From positions 41,183 through 105,182 of the forward strand of contig JAHDVK010000020.1 of assembly GCA_023384675.1 (NCBI GenBank): DNA of 64,000 nucleotides, written 5' to 3'. Below are positions 15,773 through 23,421 of this stretch, piece by piece. The notes below the pieces were generated by a model. That model made no database searches. It worked only from the letters and a program-made list of their open reading frames with translations, and was not told the origin of the DNA. Numbering within the stretch: the stretch's first letter is position 1; each line of letters begins with the position of its first letter. Source of the DNA: Bryobacteraceae bacterium. Lineage in GTDB: Bacteria > Acidobacteriota > Terriglobia > Bryobacterales > Bryobacteraceae. Made by a program: the position numbers and the translations under genes.

Positions 15773-16042
15773 CTATTGGGCCTCTTCGAGCAGGACGCGG
15801 GTGGTGGGATCCGGTCCCCAAACGCGGCCGTTGTAGCTGACATGGGCGACCAGCGTGCCCGTCTTGGCGTCCGTGAGGCGCCCGGAGTCGCGCTTGAGTC
15901 CGGATGCGCCGAACCCTTCGGCATCCCGGAATTGCGCCCATCGGCGGCTCGCTTCCGCAAAGGAAGCGACGGGTACGCGCGACGTGGGCACGCCCCTTGC
16001 GCTGAGCGTCAGGATCATCTTGGTTGTGGGTTTGGTGTTCAT
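15773..16042 (-). CDS. Hypothetical 89-residue protein
   Basis: Small protein opening MNTKPTTKMILTLSARGVPT, with a Trp-containing middle (ASRRWAQFRDAEGFGASGLK) suggestive of a compact alpha/beta fold. No domain recognised. It lies 20 bases after the coiled-coil gene and is co-transcribed with it, ending at the hairpin at 15726-15747. Confidence 0.6.
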   Translation of the reverse strand: MNTKPTTKMILTLSARGVPTSRVPVASFAEASRRWAQFRDAEGFGASGLKRDSGRLTDAKTGTLVAHVSYNGRVWGPDPTTRVLLEEAQ

Positions 16043-16062
16043 GGTGTGGGTGCTTCCGATGG

Positions 16063-16266
16063 CTACTTCTTGCCGATGCCCCAGGTCTTGACGACCAGCT
16101 GCGTCAGGCGGCGGGCGTCGGCTTCGGCGCGGGCGTGGCGCGCCTGCAGGTCCTTAATCTGGCGGGCCAGATCGTCCGCTTCCTTGCGGGCGTCGCGGGC
16201 CGCTTTCTCGATCAGCTCGCGGTGCAGGCTGTTCGCTTCTTCCTGGGTGAGGTTTCTCTTTGCCAT
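16063..16266 (-). CDS. Small coiled-coil protein
   Basis: A 67-residue almost fully helical protein (KAARDARKEADDLARQIKDL, residues 21-40) with heptad character. A good ribosome site, AAGGAG, lies eight bases before the ATG, unlike its neighbours. It has its own leader motif (16287-16316). No function recognised. Confidence 0.6.
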   Translation of the reverse strand: MAKRNLTQEEANSLHRELIEKAARDARKEADDLARQIKDLQARHARAEADARRLTQLVVKTWGIGKK

Positions 16267-16286
16267 CGTGGTCTCCTTGCACGAAC

Positions 16287-16316
16287 ATTCATCACTTCAA
16301 ATGCGCCCCCGATCAA
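16287..16316 (-). promoter_or_regulatory. Recurrent leader motif, copy 2 (putative promoter)
   Basis: Minus-strand TTGATC, 18-base spacer ending in AGTG, ATGAAT. It lies 20 bases before the start codon, leaving room for the AAGGAG site. Confidence 0.55.
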
Positions 16317-16340
16317 GCGAATTGCGATCTGATTCAGAAG

Positions 16341-16369
16341 AAAAGAAGCCCCGGCGCGAGGGCCGGGGC
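16341..16369 (-). terminator. Repeated terminator hairpin, copy 3
   Basis: GCCCCGGC/GCCGGGGC with TTCTTTT following on the minus strand; it ends the single gene 16695-16393. Confidence 0.8.
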
Positions 16370-16392
16370 GTGGGGCTCTGGCTGGCGGGTGA

Positions 16393-16695
16393 TCAGGGGT
16401 TGAAGCGGTCGGCCACCTGGTAGACGCCGTCGACTCCGCGGGCCCAGACCACGTAGCCGTCCGGGCAGGCGGGTTCTTTGCCAGCCTCGAGGTCGCGCAT
16501 CCGGCAGCGCATGTCGTTGTCGGCAAACTCCTTCGCCTCGCGCAGGCTGATCACGCCGCCGAGCGGTTCGTAGCGGCCGCCGTCAAATTCGGCGATCAGG
16601 AAGGCGTCGCTGAGTTCGGTCGTCTCCTCGATGCGGATGGTGAAGCCCGGCGTGGTGTTCGCGGGCGCCTTGGTGCGTTTGGTGGTGTTCTTCAT
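16393..16695 (-). CDS. Hypothetical protein of about 100 residues
   Basis: Basic N-terminal tail (MKNTTKRTKAPANTTPGFTI) followed by an acidic alpha/beta-looking body (FLIAEFDGGRYEPLGGVISL). No recognised domain. I choose the ATG at 16695 because the leader motif (16705-16734) ends nine bases upstream, which excludes longer starts if that motif is a promoter. It is a single-gene unit with its own terminator and stands back to back with the terminase operon. Confidence 0.6.
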   Translation of the reverse strand: MKNTTKRTKAPANTTPGFTIRIEETTELSDAFLIAEFDGGRYEPLGGVISLREAKEFADNDMRCRMRDLEAGKEPACPDGYVVWARGVDGVYQVADRFNP

Positions 16696-16704
16696 CGCGA
16701 CACC

Positions 16705-16734
16705 ATTCATCACTCACGTTCGGCCATGAATCAA
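16705..16734 (-). promoter_or_regulatory. Recurrent leader motif, copy 1 (putative promoter)
   Basis: Minus-strand TTGATT, 18-base spacer ending in AGTG, ATGAAT. It is the first of four aligned copies and lies in the divergent gap between this array and the terminase genes. Confidence 0.55.
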
Positions 16735-16768
16735 GCGAAATCGACCGGGAAAGATTGAGAACTTCGAA

Positions 16769-17275
16769 ATGCCGCTGCTGAGCCTGCGGGGCTACGCCAA
16801 ACATCGCGGCGTGAGTCTGGCGGCGGTGCAGAAAGCGATCAAAGCGGGCCGGATCGCCACGACGGCGGACGGCCAGATTGACAGTGTCCAGGCCGATGCG
16901 ACGTGGGAGACGCGGACGCGCCCCGGCCAAAAGCGGGCTGCTGCAGTCCGCACTGTTATACCCGCGCCTGAACCCGTGCGCACGGATCCGGCCGGTGGCC
17001 TCGATTACTTCAAGGCCCGGGCAATTCGCGAGAGCTACCTCGCCCGCCTGGCCAAGATCGAGTTCGAGGAACGCACGGCGAAGCTGGTGAGCCGGGACGA
17101 AGTGCAGGTCGCGGCGTTCACCAAGGCGCGGACCGTGCGCGACAGTCTGCTGAACCTGCCGGACCGGCTGGCGGCGATGCTGGCCGCGGAGTCCGACGCC
17201 GACATTGTGCACCAGGTGATGACCTCTGAGATTCGAAAGGCCCTCGATGAGCTCGCCGGCGCAGACAGCCACTGA
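16769..17275 (+). CDS. Phage terminase small subunit-like protein
   Basis: A 168-residue protein with an N-terminal winged-helix-like segment (LRGYAKHRGVSLAAVQKAIK, about 6-25) typical of lambda Nu1-type small terminases, which recognise the packaging site, then a helical oligomerisation part (RESYLARLAKIEFEERTAKL). The stop lies inside the start of the large subunit gene (29-base overlap). The assignment rests on both the fold signature and on position directly before the large subunit. It opens the late structural operon. Confidence 0.85.
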   Translation: MPLLSLRGYAKHRGVSLAAVQKAIKAGRIATTADGQIDSVQADATWETRTRPGQKRAAAVRTVIPAPEPVRTDPAGGLDYFKARAIRESYLARLAKIEFEERTAKLVSRDEVQVAAFTKARTVRDSLLNLPDRLAAMLAAESDADIVHQVMTSEIRKALDELAGADSH

Positions 17276-19145
17276 GGTCTACGACCAGGCCTTCCGCGCA
17301 GGCCTGCGGCCGGACCCGCTGCTGACCGTATCGGAGTGGGCGGACCGGTACCGGAGATTGTCGGGCAAGTCGGCCAGCGAGCCGGGCCCGTACCGCACGG
17401 AGCGCACCCCTTATCTGAAGGAGATCATGGACGCGCTCTCGCCCCTGAGCCTTGTCGAGCGGGTCGTGGTGATGAAAGGGGCACAGCTTGGATTTACTGA
17501 AGCCGGAAACAACTGGATCGGCTATGTGATCCACAAGGCGCCGGGGCCGATGCTGGCGGTGCAGCCCACCGTCGAGATGGCCAAGCGGAACTCGAAGCAG
17601 CGCATCGATCCGCTGATCGAGGAGAGCGAGGCGCTGAGGGAGTTGGTGAAGAGTCCGCGGTCGCGGGACTCGGGCAATACGGTACTGGCGAAGGAGTTTC
17701 CCGGCGGCGTGCTGGTGATGACCGGCGCCAATTCCGCCGTGGGCCTCCGGTCGATGTCGGCGCGCTACCTGTTCCTGGATGAGATCGACGCCTATCCGGG
17801 CGATGTGGAGGGGGAAGGCGATCCGATCAACCTGGCCTACGCACGCACGAACACGTTCGCGCGGCGGAAGGTCTTTCTGGTTTCGACGCCGCTGATTTCG
17901 GGATCGAGCCGGATTGAGGCGGTCTATGCGGAAAGCGATCAGCGGCGCTACTGGTTGCCGTGCCCGCACTGCGGCGAGTTTCAGGTGCTGGAGTTCGGTC
18001 GGCTGCGCTGGCCGAAGGGCGAGCCGCAGAAGGCGGCCCATCACTGCAATGCGTGCGAGCAGCCGATCTTCAACCACCACAAGGCGTGGATGCTGCCGCG
18101 CGGTGAGTGGCGTGCTGCGGCCACTGGCGATGGGCGCACGCGCGGATACCATCTGTCGAGCCTTTACAGTCCAGTGGGCTGGTACGCCTGGGAGCGGGCT
18201 GCGGAGGACTGGGAGAAGGCCCAGAAGGACGTCGAACGGCTGAAGTCGTTCATCAATCTGGTGCTGGGTGAATCCTGGCAGGAGCGCGGAGAGGCTCCGG
18301 ACTGGCAGCCCATCTACGAACGTCGGGAGGATTACCGGATCGGCACGGTGCCAGCGGGCGGGTTGTTCCTCACCGCCGGCGCGGACGTGCAGAAGGACCG
18401 CATCGAGTTGGAGGTGGTGGCCTGGGGGCGCGGCAAGGAGACCTGGTCCGTCGACTATCGCGTGCTAATGGGCGACATTGCCGAGGGCGCAGTGTGGAGG
18501 GACCTGGATGAACTGCTGGACGCGGAATTCAGCGGGCTGCCGATTCGGGTGCTGTGCATTGATTCGGGCTACAACCCGCAGATTGTCTACGACTGGGCGC
18601 GGCGGCATCCGCAGGCGTCGTGGGGCCCGGCAGGCGCACGGGCGTCGCACCCGCGCACGGTAGTGGCGGTGAAGGGCACCTCGCGCAGTGACCGGCTGAT
18701 CGTGAATGCGAGCGTGGCCGATGCGGCGAGCAAGCGCCGGGCGGTGCGGGTGTGGACCGTCGGGACGCCGGTGGCGAAGTCGCAACTCTACAGTTGGCTG
18801 CGACTGGTGAAACCGACTAAAGAGAGCGGGGAGCCGTATCCTGCCGGATTTGCCCACTTCCCGCGCTACGAGGAAGAGTACTTCCGGCAGTTGACGGCGG
18901 AGAGCCTGGTCAAGGGCACGTGGGTGAAGGACCCGAACCGGCGCAACGAAGCGCTGGACTGCCGGGTGTACGCGCGCGCGGCGGCGGCGATCTACGGGAT
19001 CGACCGTTTCAGGGAACGCCAGTGGAAGGAACTGGAGGCGCAGCGGCCGACAGTTGTAGAGGACTCAGAGCGCGAAACGCCGACTCACCCGGCCATGAGG
19101 CCAGTACGACGAATGATCGTCCGATCACCCTTTATGGCGCGCTGA
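17247..19145 (+). CDS. Phage terminase large subunit (GpA family)
   Basis: A 632-residue DNA-packaging motor and headful/cos nuclease. The ATPase domain shows an atypical P-loop-like MKGAQLGFTE (about 76-85) and Walker B LFLDEIDAYPGD (about 175-186). A CPHC...CNAC zinc-binding pair lies near residue 235-270. The C-terminal RNase H-like nuclease begins at GADVQKDRIELEVVAWGRGK (about 376-395). Length and order match lambda gpA relatives. It pumps DNA through the portal encoded downstream. The gene after it is not gpW, because a minus-strand cargo gene intervenes. Confidence 0.96.
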   Translation: MSSPAQTATEVYDQAFRAGLRPDPLLTVSEWADRYRRLSGKSASEPGPYRTERTPYLKEIMDALSPLSLVERVVVMKGAQLGFTEAGNNWIGYVIHKAPGPMLAVQPTVEMAKRNSKQRIDPLIEESEALRELVKSPRSRDSGNTVLAKEFPGGVLVMTGANSAVGLRSMSARYLFLDEIDAYPGDVEGEGDPINLAYARTNTFARRKVFLVSTPLISGSSRIEAVYAESDQRRYWLPCPHCGEFQVLEFGRLRWPKGEPQKAAHHCNACEQPIFNHHKAWMLPRGEWRAAATGDGRTRGYHLSSLYSPVGWYAWERAAEDWEKAQKDVERLKSFINLVLGESWQERGEAPDWQPIYERREDYRIGTVPAGGLFLTAGADVQKDRIELEVVAWGRGKETWSVDYRVLMGDIAEGAVWRDLDELLDAEFSGLPIRVLCIDSGYNPQIVYDWARRHPQASWGPAGARASHPRTVVAVKGTSRSDRLIVNASVADAASKRRAVRVWTVGTPVAKSQLYSWLRLVKPTKESGEPYPAGFAHFPRYEEEYFRQLTAESLVKGTWVKDPNRRNEALDCRVYARAAAAIYGIDRFRERQWKELEAQRPTVVEDSERETPTHPAMRPVRRMIVRSPFMAR

Positions 19146-19183
19146 GATGCGAGTCCGACCGAACGGAAACCCATAAATGAGCC

Positions 19184-19744
19184 TCACTGGCGATTGCGCG
19201 GGATGGGACCTCTGCCTTGTTGGGCATTACGATCCCGCCAGTACCGTTCAAAATCGCTGCGCTCTTCCCGATTGGCCTTTGACCACTCTTTGTCCGCCTT
19301 CCTGCGCTCCTTCAAATACTCGCGCCAAGCCTTCTCTCGCTCGCGTTCGGCTTCGCGAAGGTCTTTTTCTCTTTCACGGACACCTTCGCGGTAGTCTTTG
19401 TCGGCCTCACGCATGGCTTCCCGGCGGTCCTTCTCGCTCTCGCGCAGATTCTCCCGCCGATACCGTTCGAACTCTTCGCGCTCTTCCCGATTGGCCTTTG
19501 ACCACTCCTTATCCGACTTCCTGCGCTCCTTCAAATACTCGCGCCAGGCCTTCTCTCGCTCGCGATCGGCTTCGCGAAGATCCTTCTCTCGCTCACGGAC
19601 ATCTTCGCGGTAGTCTTTGTCAGCTTCCCGCGCGGCGTCTCGGCGATCCTTCGATTGTTGGCTTTTCCCTTGGGCGAGCAGGTCAGAGGACAGTCCAACC
19701 CCGAGCGTCAGTGCCAGCATCCACATCAACGATTTCAGTCTCAT
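19184..19744 (-). CDS. Secreted highly charged repeat protein (cargo gene)
   Basis: A 186-residue protein with a signal peptide (LMWMLALTLGVGLSSDLLAQ) followed by two near-identical 73-residue repeats made almost wholly of Arg, Glu, Lys and Asp, for example ADKDYREDVREREKDLREAD. The repeats should form a long charged helix or coiled coil outside the cytoplasmic membrane. The ATG at 19744 is chosen because it starts directly at the signal peptide. It is antisense in the gap between terminase and gpW, in the manner of a moron, with its own presumed promoter. I recognise no family. Confidence 0.7.
   Translation of the reverse strand: MRLKSLMWMLALTLGVGLSSDLLAQGKSQQSKDRRDAAREADKDYREDVREREKDLREADREREKAWREYLKERRKSDKEWSKANREEREEFERYRRENLRESEKDRREAMREADKDYREGVREREKDLREAEREREKAWREYLKERRKADKEWSKANREERSDFERYWRDRNAQQGRGPIPRNRQ
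19206..19660. repeat. 219-bp tandem duplication inside the charged-repeat gene
   Basis: Two copies, in steps of 219 bases (73 codons), of the DNA coding for the Arg/Glu-rich unit, with few substitutions between them. The unit keeps the frame, so protein length can change by whole repeats. Ends are approximate. Confidence 0.75.
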
Positions 19745-19836
19745 TCCCGGTTCACCTGGGTATTTGGATGTGATCAGGGGCCAAGACGTTCCCTCGGTTT
19801 TCACTCATAACAACCGGGATTCCCGAAACCACTGAC

Positions 19837-20046
19837 ATGGCCTACACCCAAACGCAACTCGAAGCGCTGGAAGCGGCGCTAGCCAGCGGAACGTTGCGCG
19901 TGTCGTTCGAGGGCCGGAGCCTCGAGTACCGCAGCGTGGATGAACTCAAGAAGGCGATCGCCGAAGTGAAAGCGGCGATGGCGGCGGCGGATCCGGCTCG
20001 GCCACGGACGCGGGTGATCCGGGTCTACACGACGAAGGGCTTCTGA
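19837..20046 (+). CDS. Head-tail joining protein, gpW-like
   Basis: A 69-residue protein (LEALEAALASGTLRVSFEGR, 8-27) closely matching the size and pattern of lambda gpW, which closes the filled head and is needed before tail attachment. A conserved YRSVDELKKAIAEVKAAMA helix follows. It lies five bases before the portal gene, the normal lambda order. Small length is characteristic of the family. Confidence 0.88.
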   Translation: MAYTQTQLEALEAALASGTLRVSFEGRSLEYRSVDELKKAIAEVKAAMAAADPARPRTRVIRVYTTKGF

Positions 20047-20050
20047 GCGA

Positions 20051-21571
20051 ATGAGCTATTTCCGGAACCTGATGAGGGCGGCGTTCTCGCCCCTGCTGGG
20101 CCTGTCGGCGGGCTACGAGGCCGCAGCCCAGACGCGGCGAACGCAGGGTTGGAATCCATCGACGGACGGCGTCAATGCGCTGATCACCGGCGGTGGCGAT
20201 GCTTTGCGGTCCCGCTCCCGCGACATGGTGCGGCGGAATGCCTGGGCCAGCAACGCGGTTGAGAGCTTTGTTGCCAACTGCGTCGGGACGGGGATCAAGC
20301 CGCAGTCGAAGCATCCCGATCCGGCGGTGAAGAAGCGGCTGCAGGAGATGTGGCTGCGCTGGACAGATGAGGCCGATGCCGCAGGGCTGACCGATTTCTA
20401 TGGCCTCCAGGCGCTGGTCTGCCGCTCGACGATGGAGGCGGGCGAGTGCATTGTCCGGGTCCGGTCCCGGCGGCCGGAGGACGGGTTGGTCGTGCCGCTC
20501 CAGTTGCAGTTGCTCGAAGCCGAGCATCTGCCCACGAGCCGGAACGAGAATCTGAGCAACGGCCATGTGATCCGCGCGGGGATTGAGTTTGACCGGATTG
20601 GCCGGCGTGCGGCGTACCACCTCTACCGGGAGCATCCGGGCGAGAGGCTGATGTTCGCGCAGGCGGGGGAGACGACGCGCGTGGTGTCGAAATCGGTGCT
20701 GCACGTCTACAAGCCGCTGCGCCCGGGCCAGCACCGGGGCCAGCCCTGGCTCACGCAGGTGCTCGTGAAGCTTCACGAGCTTGACCAGTACGACGACGCG
20801 GAACTGGTGAGGAAGAAGCTGGCGGCGATGTTTGCGGCCTTCATCATCGAAAACAACCCCGATGACCCGGTGATCGGCAACAAGCCCGGCGAGGAGCAGA
20901 AGGATGCCTCGGGCGCGCCGCTGGCCGGCCTCGAACCCGGCTCGATGGTGAAACTGCTGCCGGGTGAGGACGTGAAGTTTTCAGAGCCCGGCGACGTGGG
21001 CGGGATGTATTCGGAGTTCATGCGGGTGCAGCTGCGCGCCATTGCGGCCGGATTGGGGATCACCTACGAGCAATTGACCGGGGATCTGGAGCGCGTCAAC
21101 TACTCCTCCATCCGCGCCGGGCTGCTCGAATTCCGCCGGCGCTGTGAGCAGTTCCAGCACCAGGTGATGGTGTACCAGTTCTGCCGCCCGGTGTGGCGGG
21201 CCTGGATTGAAGCCTCCGTGCTTGCGGGGGTGATCAGCGCGCGGGACTACCGGCAGAACCGCGAAGCCTATCTCGACGTTGAGTGGCGCCCGCCGTCCTG
21301 GGCGTGGGTCGATCCGCTGAAGGACATGAACGCCGAGGTGGTGGCCGTGCGCGCCGGCTTCAAGCCCCGCAGCGCCGTGATCAACGACATGGGCTACGAC
21401 GAGGAAGACACCGATCGCCAGGCGGCCACCGACAATGCCCGCGCCGACGCGCTGGGGCTGACCTTTGATTCCGATCCCCGGAAGACGAACTCCAGCGGCC
21501 AGCGGAAGGCGGAGTCTGAAGAACCACCCCCGCCCGCGGAACCCGGACAGGAGCAGAACCCGAAATCATGA
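20051..21571 (+). CDS. Phage portal protein (lambda family)
   Basis: A 506-residue portal protein forming the dodecameric ring at the head vertex through which DNA enters and leaves. Family-typical features are the early helical region with RRNAWASNAVESFVANCVGT (about 58-77), the GDLERVNYSSIRAGLLEFRR stretch near 343-362, and a disordered acidic/Pro-rich tail. The stop overlaps the protease gene by four bases (ATGA). Placement after gpW and before a protease is the lambda head-gene order. Confidence 0.94.
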   Translation: MSYFRNLMRAAFSPLLGLSAGYEAAAQTRRTQGWNPSTDGVNALITGGGDALRSRSRDMVRRNAWASNAVESFVANCVGTGIKPQSKHPDPAVKKRLQEMWLRWTDEADAAGLTDFYGLQALVCRSTMEAGECIVRVRSRRPEDGLVVPLQLQLLEAEHLPTSRNENLSNGHVIRAGIEFDRIGRRAAYHLYREHPGERLMFAQAGETTRVVSKSVLHVYKPLRPGQHRGQPWLTQVLVKLHELDQYDDAELVRKKLAAMFAAFIIENNPDDPVIGNKPGEEQKDASGAPLAGLEPGSMVKLLPGEDVKFSEPGDVGGMYSEFMRVQLRAIAAGLGITYEQLTGDLERVNYSSIRAGLLEFRRRCEQFQHQVMVYQFCRPVWRAWIEASVLAGVISARDYRQNREAYLDVEWRPPSWAWVDPLKDMNAEVVAVRAGFKPRSAVINDMGYDEEDTDRQAATDNARADALGLTFDSDPRKTNSSGQRKAESEEPPPPAEPGQEQNPKS

Positions 21572-22767
21572 AGAATCTTTCACATCTCGCCGCACGGGTG
21601 TTCAACACGCCCCTGATGATCGACCAACAGAAGTTGGCGGTCGTGCTCTCCGCCCTGGCGCCCCGGCTTGGGGTGGAGCCGCCGATGGTCGACGCGGCCC
21701 TGCTGGCCGAACAGCGCAGCCGCCGGTCCTATGCGGTCACAGCGAGCGGTGTCGCTGTCATCGAGGTCTCCGGCAGCTTGGTGAACCGCGCTTCCGGCAT
21801 GGACGCCCAATCGGGACTCACCTCCTACGAGCAGTTGTCGAACGAGGTGATCGAGGCGGCCACCGACCCCGCCGTTCGCGGCATCCTGCTGCGCGTCGAC
21901 AGCTATGGTGGGGAGGCGGATGGTGCCTTCGATCTCGCCGCGCTGATCGAAGAGGCTGGCAAGCTGAAACCGGTCTGGGCCAGTGCCGACAGCTTGGCGC
22001 TCAGTGCCGGGTACCTGATCGCCTCGGCAGCCTCCCAGTTGTGGCTCACCCAGACCGCGCAGGTCGGCTCGGTCGGCGTCATCGCCATGCACCTCGACCA
22101 GAGCCAGGCGGACCAGGCGCAGGGCATCAGGTATACCACCGTCTTCGCCGGGGACCGCAAGAACGATTTCAATCCGCACGAACCGCTGTCCGACGATGCC
22201 CACGACGTGCTCCGCACGGATGTGGATCTGCTCTATGCCCGGTTCGTCGAAGCTGTTGCCCGGCAGCGAGGCGTCAGCGCCCAGGCGGTCCGGAAGACCC
22301 AGGCGGGCATTTTCCGCGGCGCTGACGCCGTGGCCATCGGTTTCGCGGATCGTGTCGGCACCTTCTATCAGGCCCTCGCCGCGATGTCCGCACCATTTCA
22401 ATCCACGACTGGAGGTAAGCCCATGTCCGAACTTACGCAGGTGGCCACCGCGCCGCCCGCCACCCCGAATCCCGATCTCGCCGCCCTCGAAGCCGGTGCC
22501 CACAAGCGCGGCTACGACGAAGCGGCCGAGATCGTCGAACTGTGTCATCTGGCGGGCCGCGTCACGCTGGCCACCGAGTTCATCGCTCGTGGCCTGAGTG
22601 CCGCCGAGGCCCGCAAGGAACTGCTGGCGCTGCGCGTCGGCGAGGACAGCCAGGTGGACATCCGCTCCCATGTGCTGCCCGAGGCCTCGACGGGTGTGAC
22701 CCAGAACCTCGACGACAACCCGGTCGTCAAAGCCTGCGCCTCGCTCGGCGCGAAAGGAGGCGTGTAA
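21568..22767 (+). CDS. S49-family head maturation protease with scaffold C terminus
   Basis: A 399-residue protein. Residues 60-275 are a signal-peptide-peptidase-like S49 domain with catalytic Ser at 146 (LALSAGYLIAS) and Lys at 198 (FAGDRKNDFNP). The C-terminal 114 residues are Ala/Pro-rich then helical, as in phage scaffolds. A perfect ribosome site inside the gene (22411-22416) starts a separate scaffold product, as in lambda C/Nu3. The protease and scaffold assemble the capsid shell and then mature it. Confidence 0.93.
   Translation: MKNLSHLAARVFNTPLMIDQQKLAVVLSALAPRLGVEPPMVDAALLAEQRSRRSYAVTASGVAVIEVSGSLVNRASGMDAQSGLTSYEQLSNEVIEAATDPAVRGILLRVDSYGGEADGAFDLAALIEEAGKLKPVWASADSLALSAGYLIASAASQLWLTQTAQVGSVGVIAMHLDQSQADQAQGIRYTTVFAGDRKNDFNPHEPLSDDAHDVLRTDVDLLYARFVEAVARQRGVSAQAVRKTQAGIFRGADAVAIGFADRVGTFYQALAAMSAPFQSTTGGKPMSELTQVATAPPATPNPDLAALEAGAHKRGYDEAAEIVELCHLAGRVTLATEFIARGLSAAEARKELLALRVGEDSQVDIRSHVLPEASTGVTQNLDDNPVVKACASLGAKGGV
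22411..22416 (+). promoter_or_regulatory. Internal ribosome binding site for the scaffold
   Basis: GGAGGT lies six bases before the in-frame ATG at 22423 inside the protease gene. It is a stronger match to the ribosome consensus than most starts in this window. Confidence 0.85.
22423..22767 (+). CDS. Scaffold protein by internal initiation (Nu3-like)
   Basis: Starts at codon 286 of the protease gene, in the same frame, giving a 114-residue product (MSELTQVATAPPATPNPDLA at its start, then a helical body). In lambda the gene C/Nu3 pair works in the same way, with the shared C terminus serving as scaffold. Here the position, in-frame overlap and consensus ribosome site all agree; expression has to be shown. 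Confidence 0.75.
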   Translation: MSELTQVATAPPATPNPDLAALEAGAHKRGYDEAAEIVELCHLAGRVTLATEFIARGLSAAEARKELLALRVGEDSQVDIRSHVLPEASTGVTQNLDDNPVVKACASLGAKGGV

Positions 22768-22770
22768 CCC

Positions 22771-23415
22771 ATGCCTGTGCTCAACCAACCCAACCGCCTG
22801 GGCGACTGGCTCAAGTGGGAGGAAGTGAATCTGTTCAGCCGCGACGAGGTCGTGCTCGGCGCGGGCAATTTGATGACCGGCGCGATCGTTGGCCGGAAAG
22901 CTCCGGCAGTGACCGTGACGGCGGGCGTCGGCAACACCGGCAACGGCGCCATGGGCACGGTCACGCGCGGCCCCGCCGCGCTGCCCGGCAACTATGTGCT
23001 GACCTGCATCACGGAAGCCTCGAATGCCGGCGTGTTCAGTGTCGTGGATCCGCGCGGCCTGCCGCTGCCCAATCTGACCGTCGCTGTGGCCTACTCGGGC
23101 GATCACCTCAACATGACGCTCGCAGACGGCGGCGAGGACTTCGACGAGGGTGACACGTTCACGATCAGTGTGGCCACCTCGAACGAGGTCGGCGAATTCA
23201 ACCCCGCTGCCAGCGATGGCCTGCAGTTTGCCGCCGGCGTGCTCGCTTTCGATACTGACGCCTCCGGCGGCGCAGTCCCGGCTGTGGTCATTGCCCGCCA
23301 GGCGATCGTGCAGCGCAACCTGCTGGTCTGGAAATCCGGTGTCACCGCGCCGCAAAAGGCGGTGGCCCTCGCGCAACTCAAGACCCTGGGCATCCTGGCC
23401 CGGGAAGGAGCCTAA
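22771..23415 (+). CDS. Head decoration protein (gpD-like)
   Basis: A 214-residue beta-rich protein (AGNLMTGAIVGRKAPAVTVT, about 31-50; DGLQFAAGVLAFDTDASGG near 150-168). It fits the lambda head decoration family, which binds trimer points of the expanded head to stabilise it. It is longer than lambda gpD because of a central insert. It lies three bases after the protease/scaffold gene and just before the capsid gene, the conserved order. Confidence 0.85.
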   Translation: MPVLNQPNRLGDWLKWEEVNLFSRDEVVLGAGNLMTGAIVGRKAPAVTVTAGVGNTGNGAMGTVTRGPAALPGNYVLTCITEASNAGVFSVVDPRGLPLPNLTVAVAYSGDHLNMTLADGGEDFDEGDTFTISVATSNEVGEFNPAASDGLQFAAGVLAFDTDASGGAVPAVVIARQAIVQRNLLVWKSGVTAPQKAVALAQLKTLGILAREGA

Positions 23416-23421
23416 CCCATC

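Noticed and set aside
15204..16392. CRISPR-like array from the repeated hairpins
   Set aside because: Repeats are terminators spaced by genes, not by short uniform spacers; no cas genes are seen.
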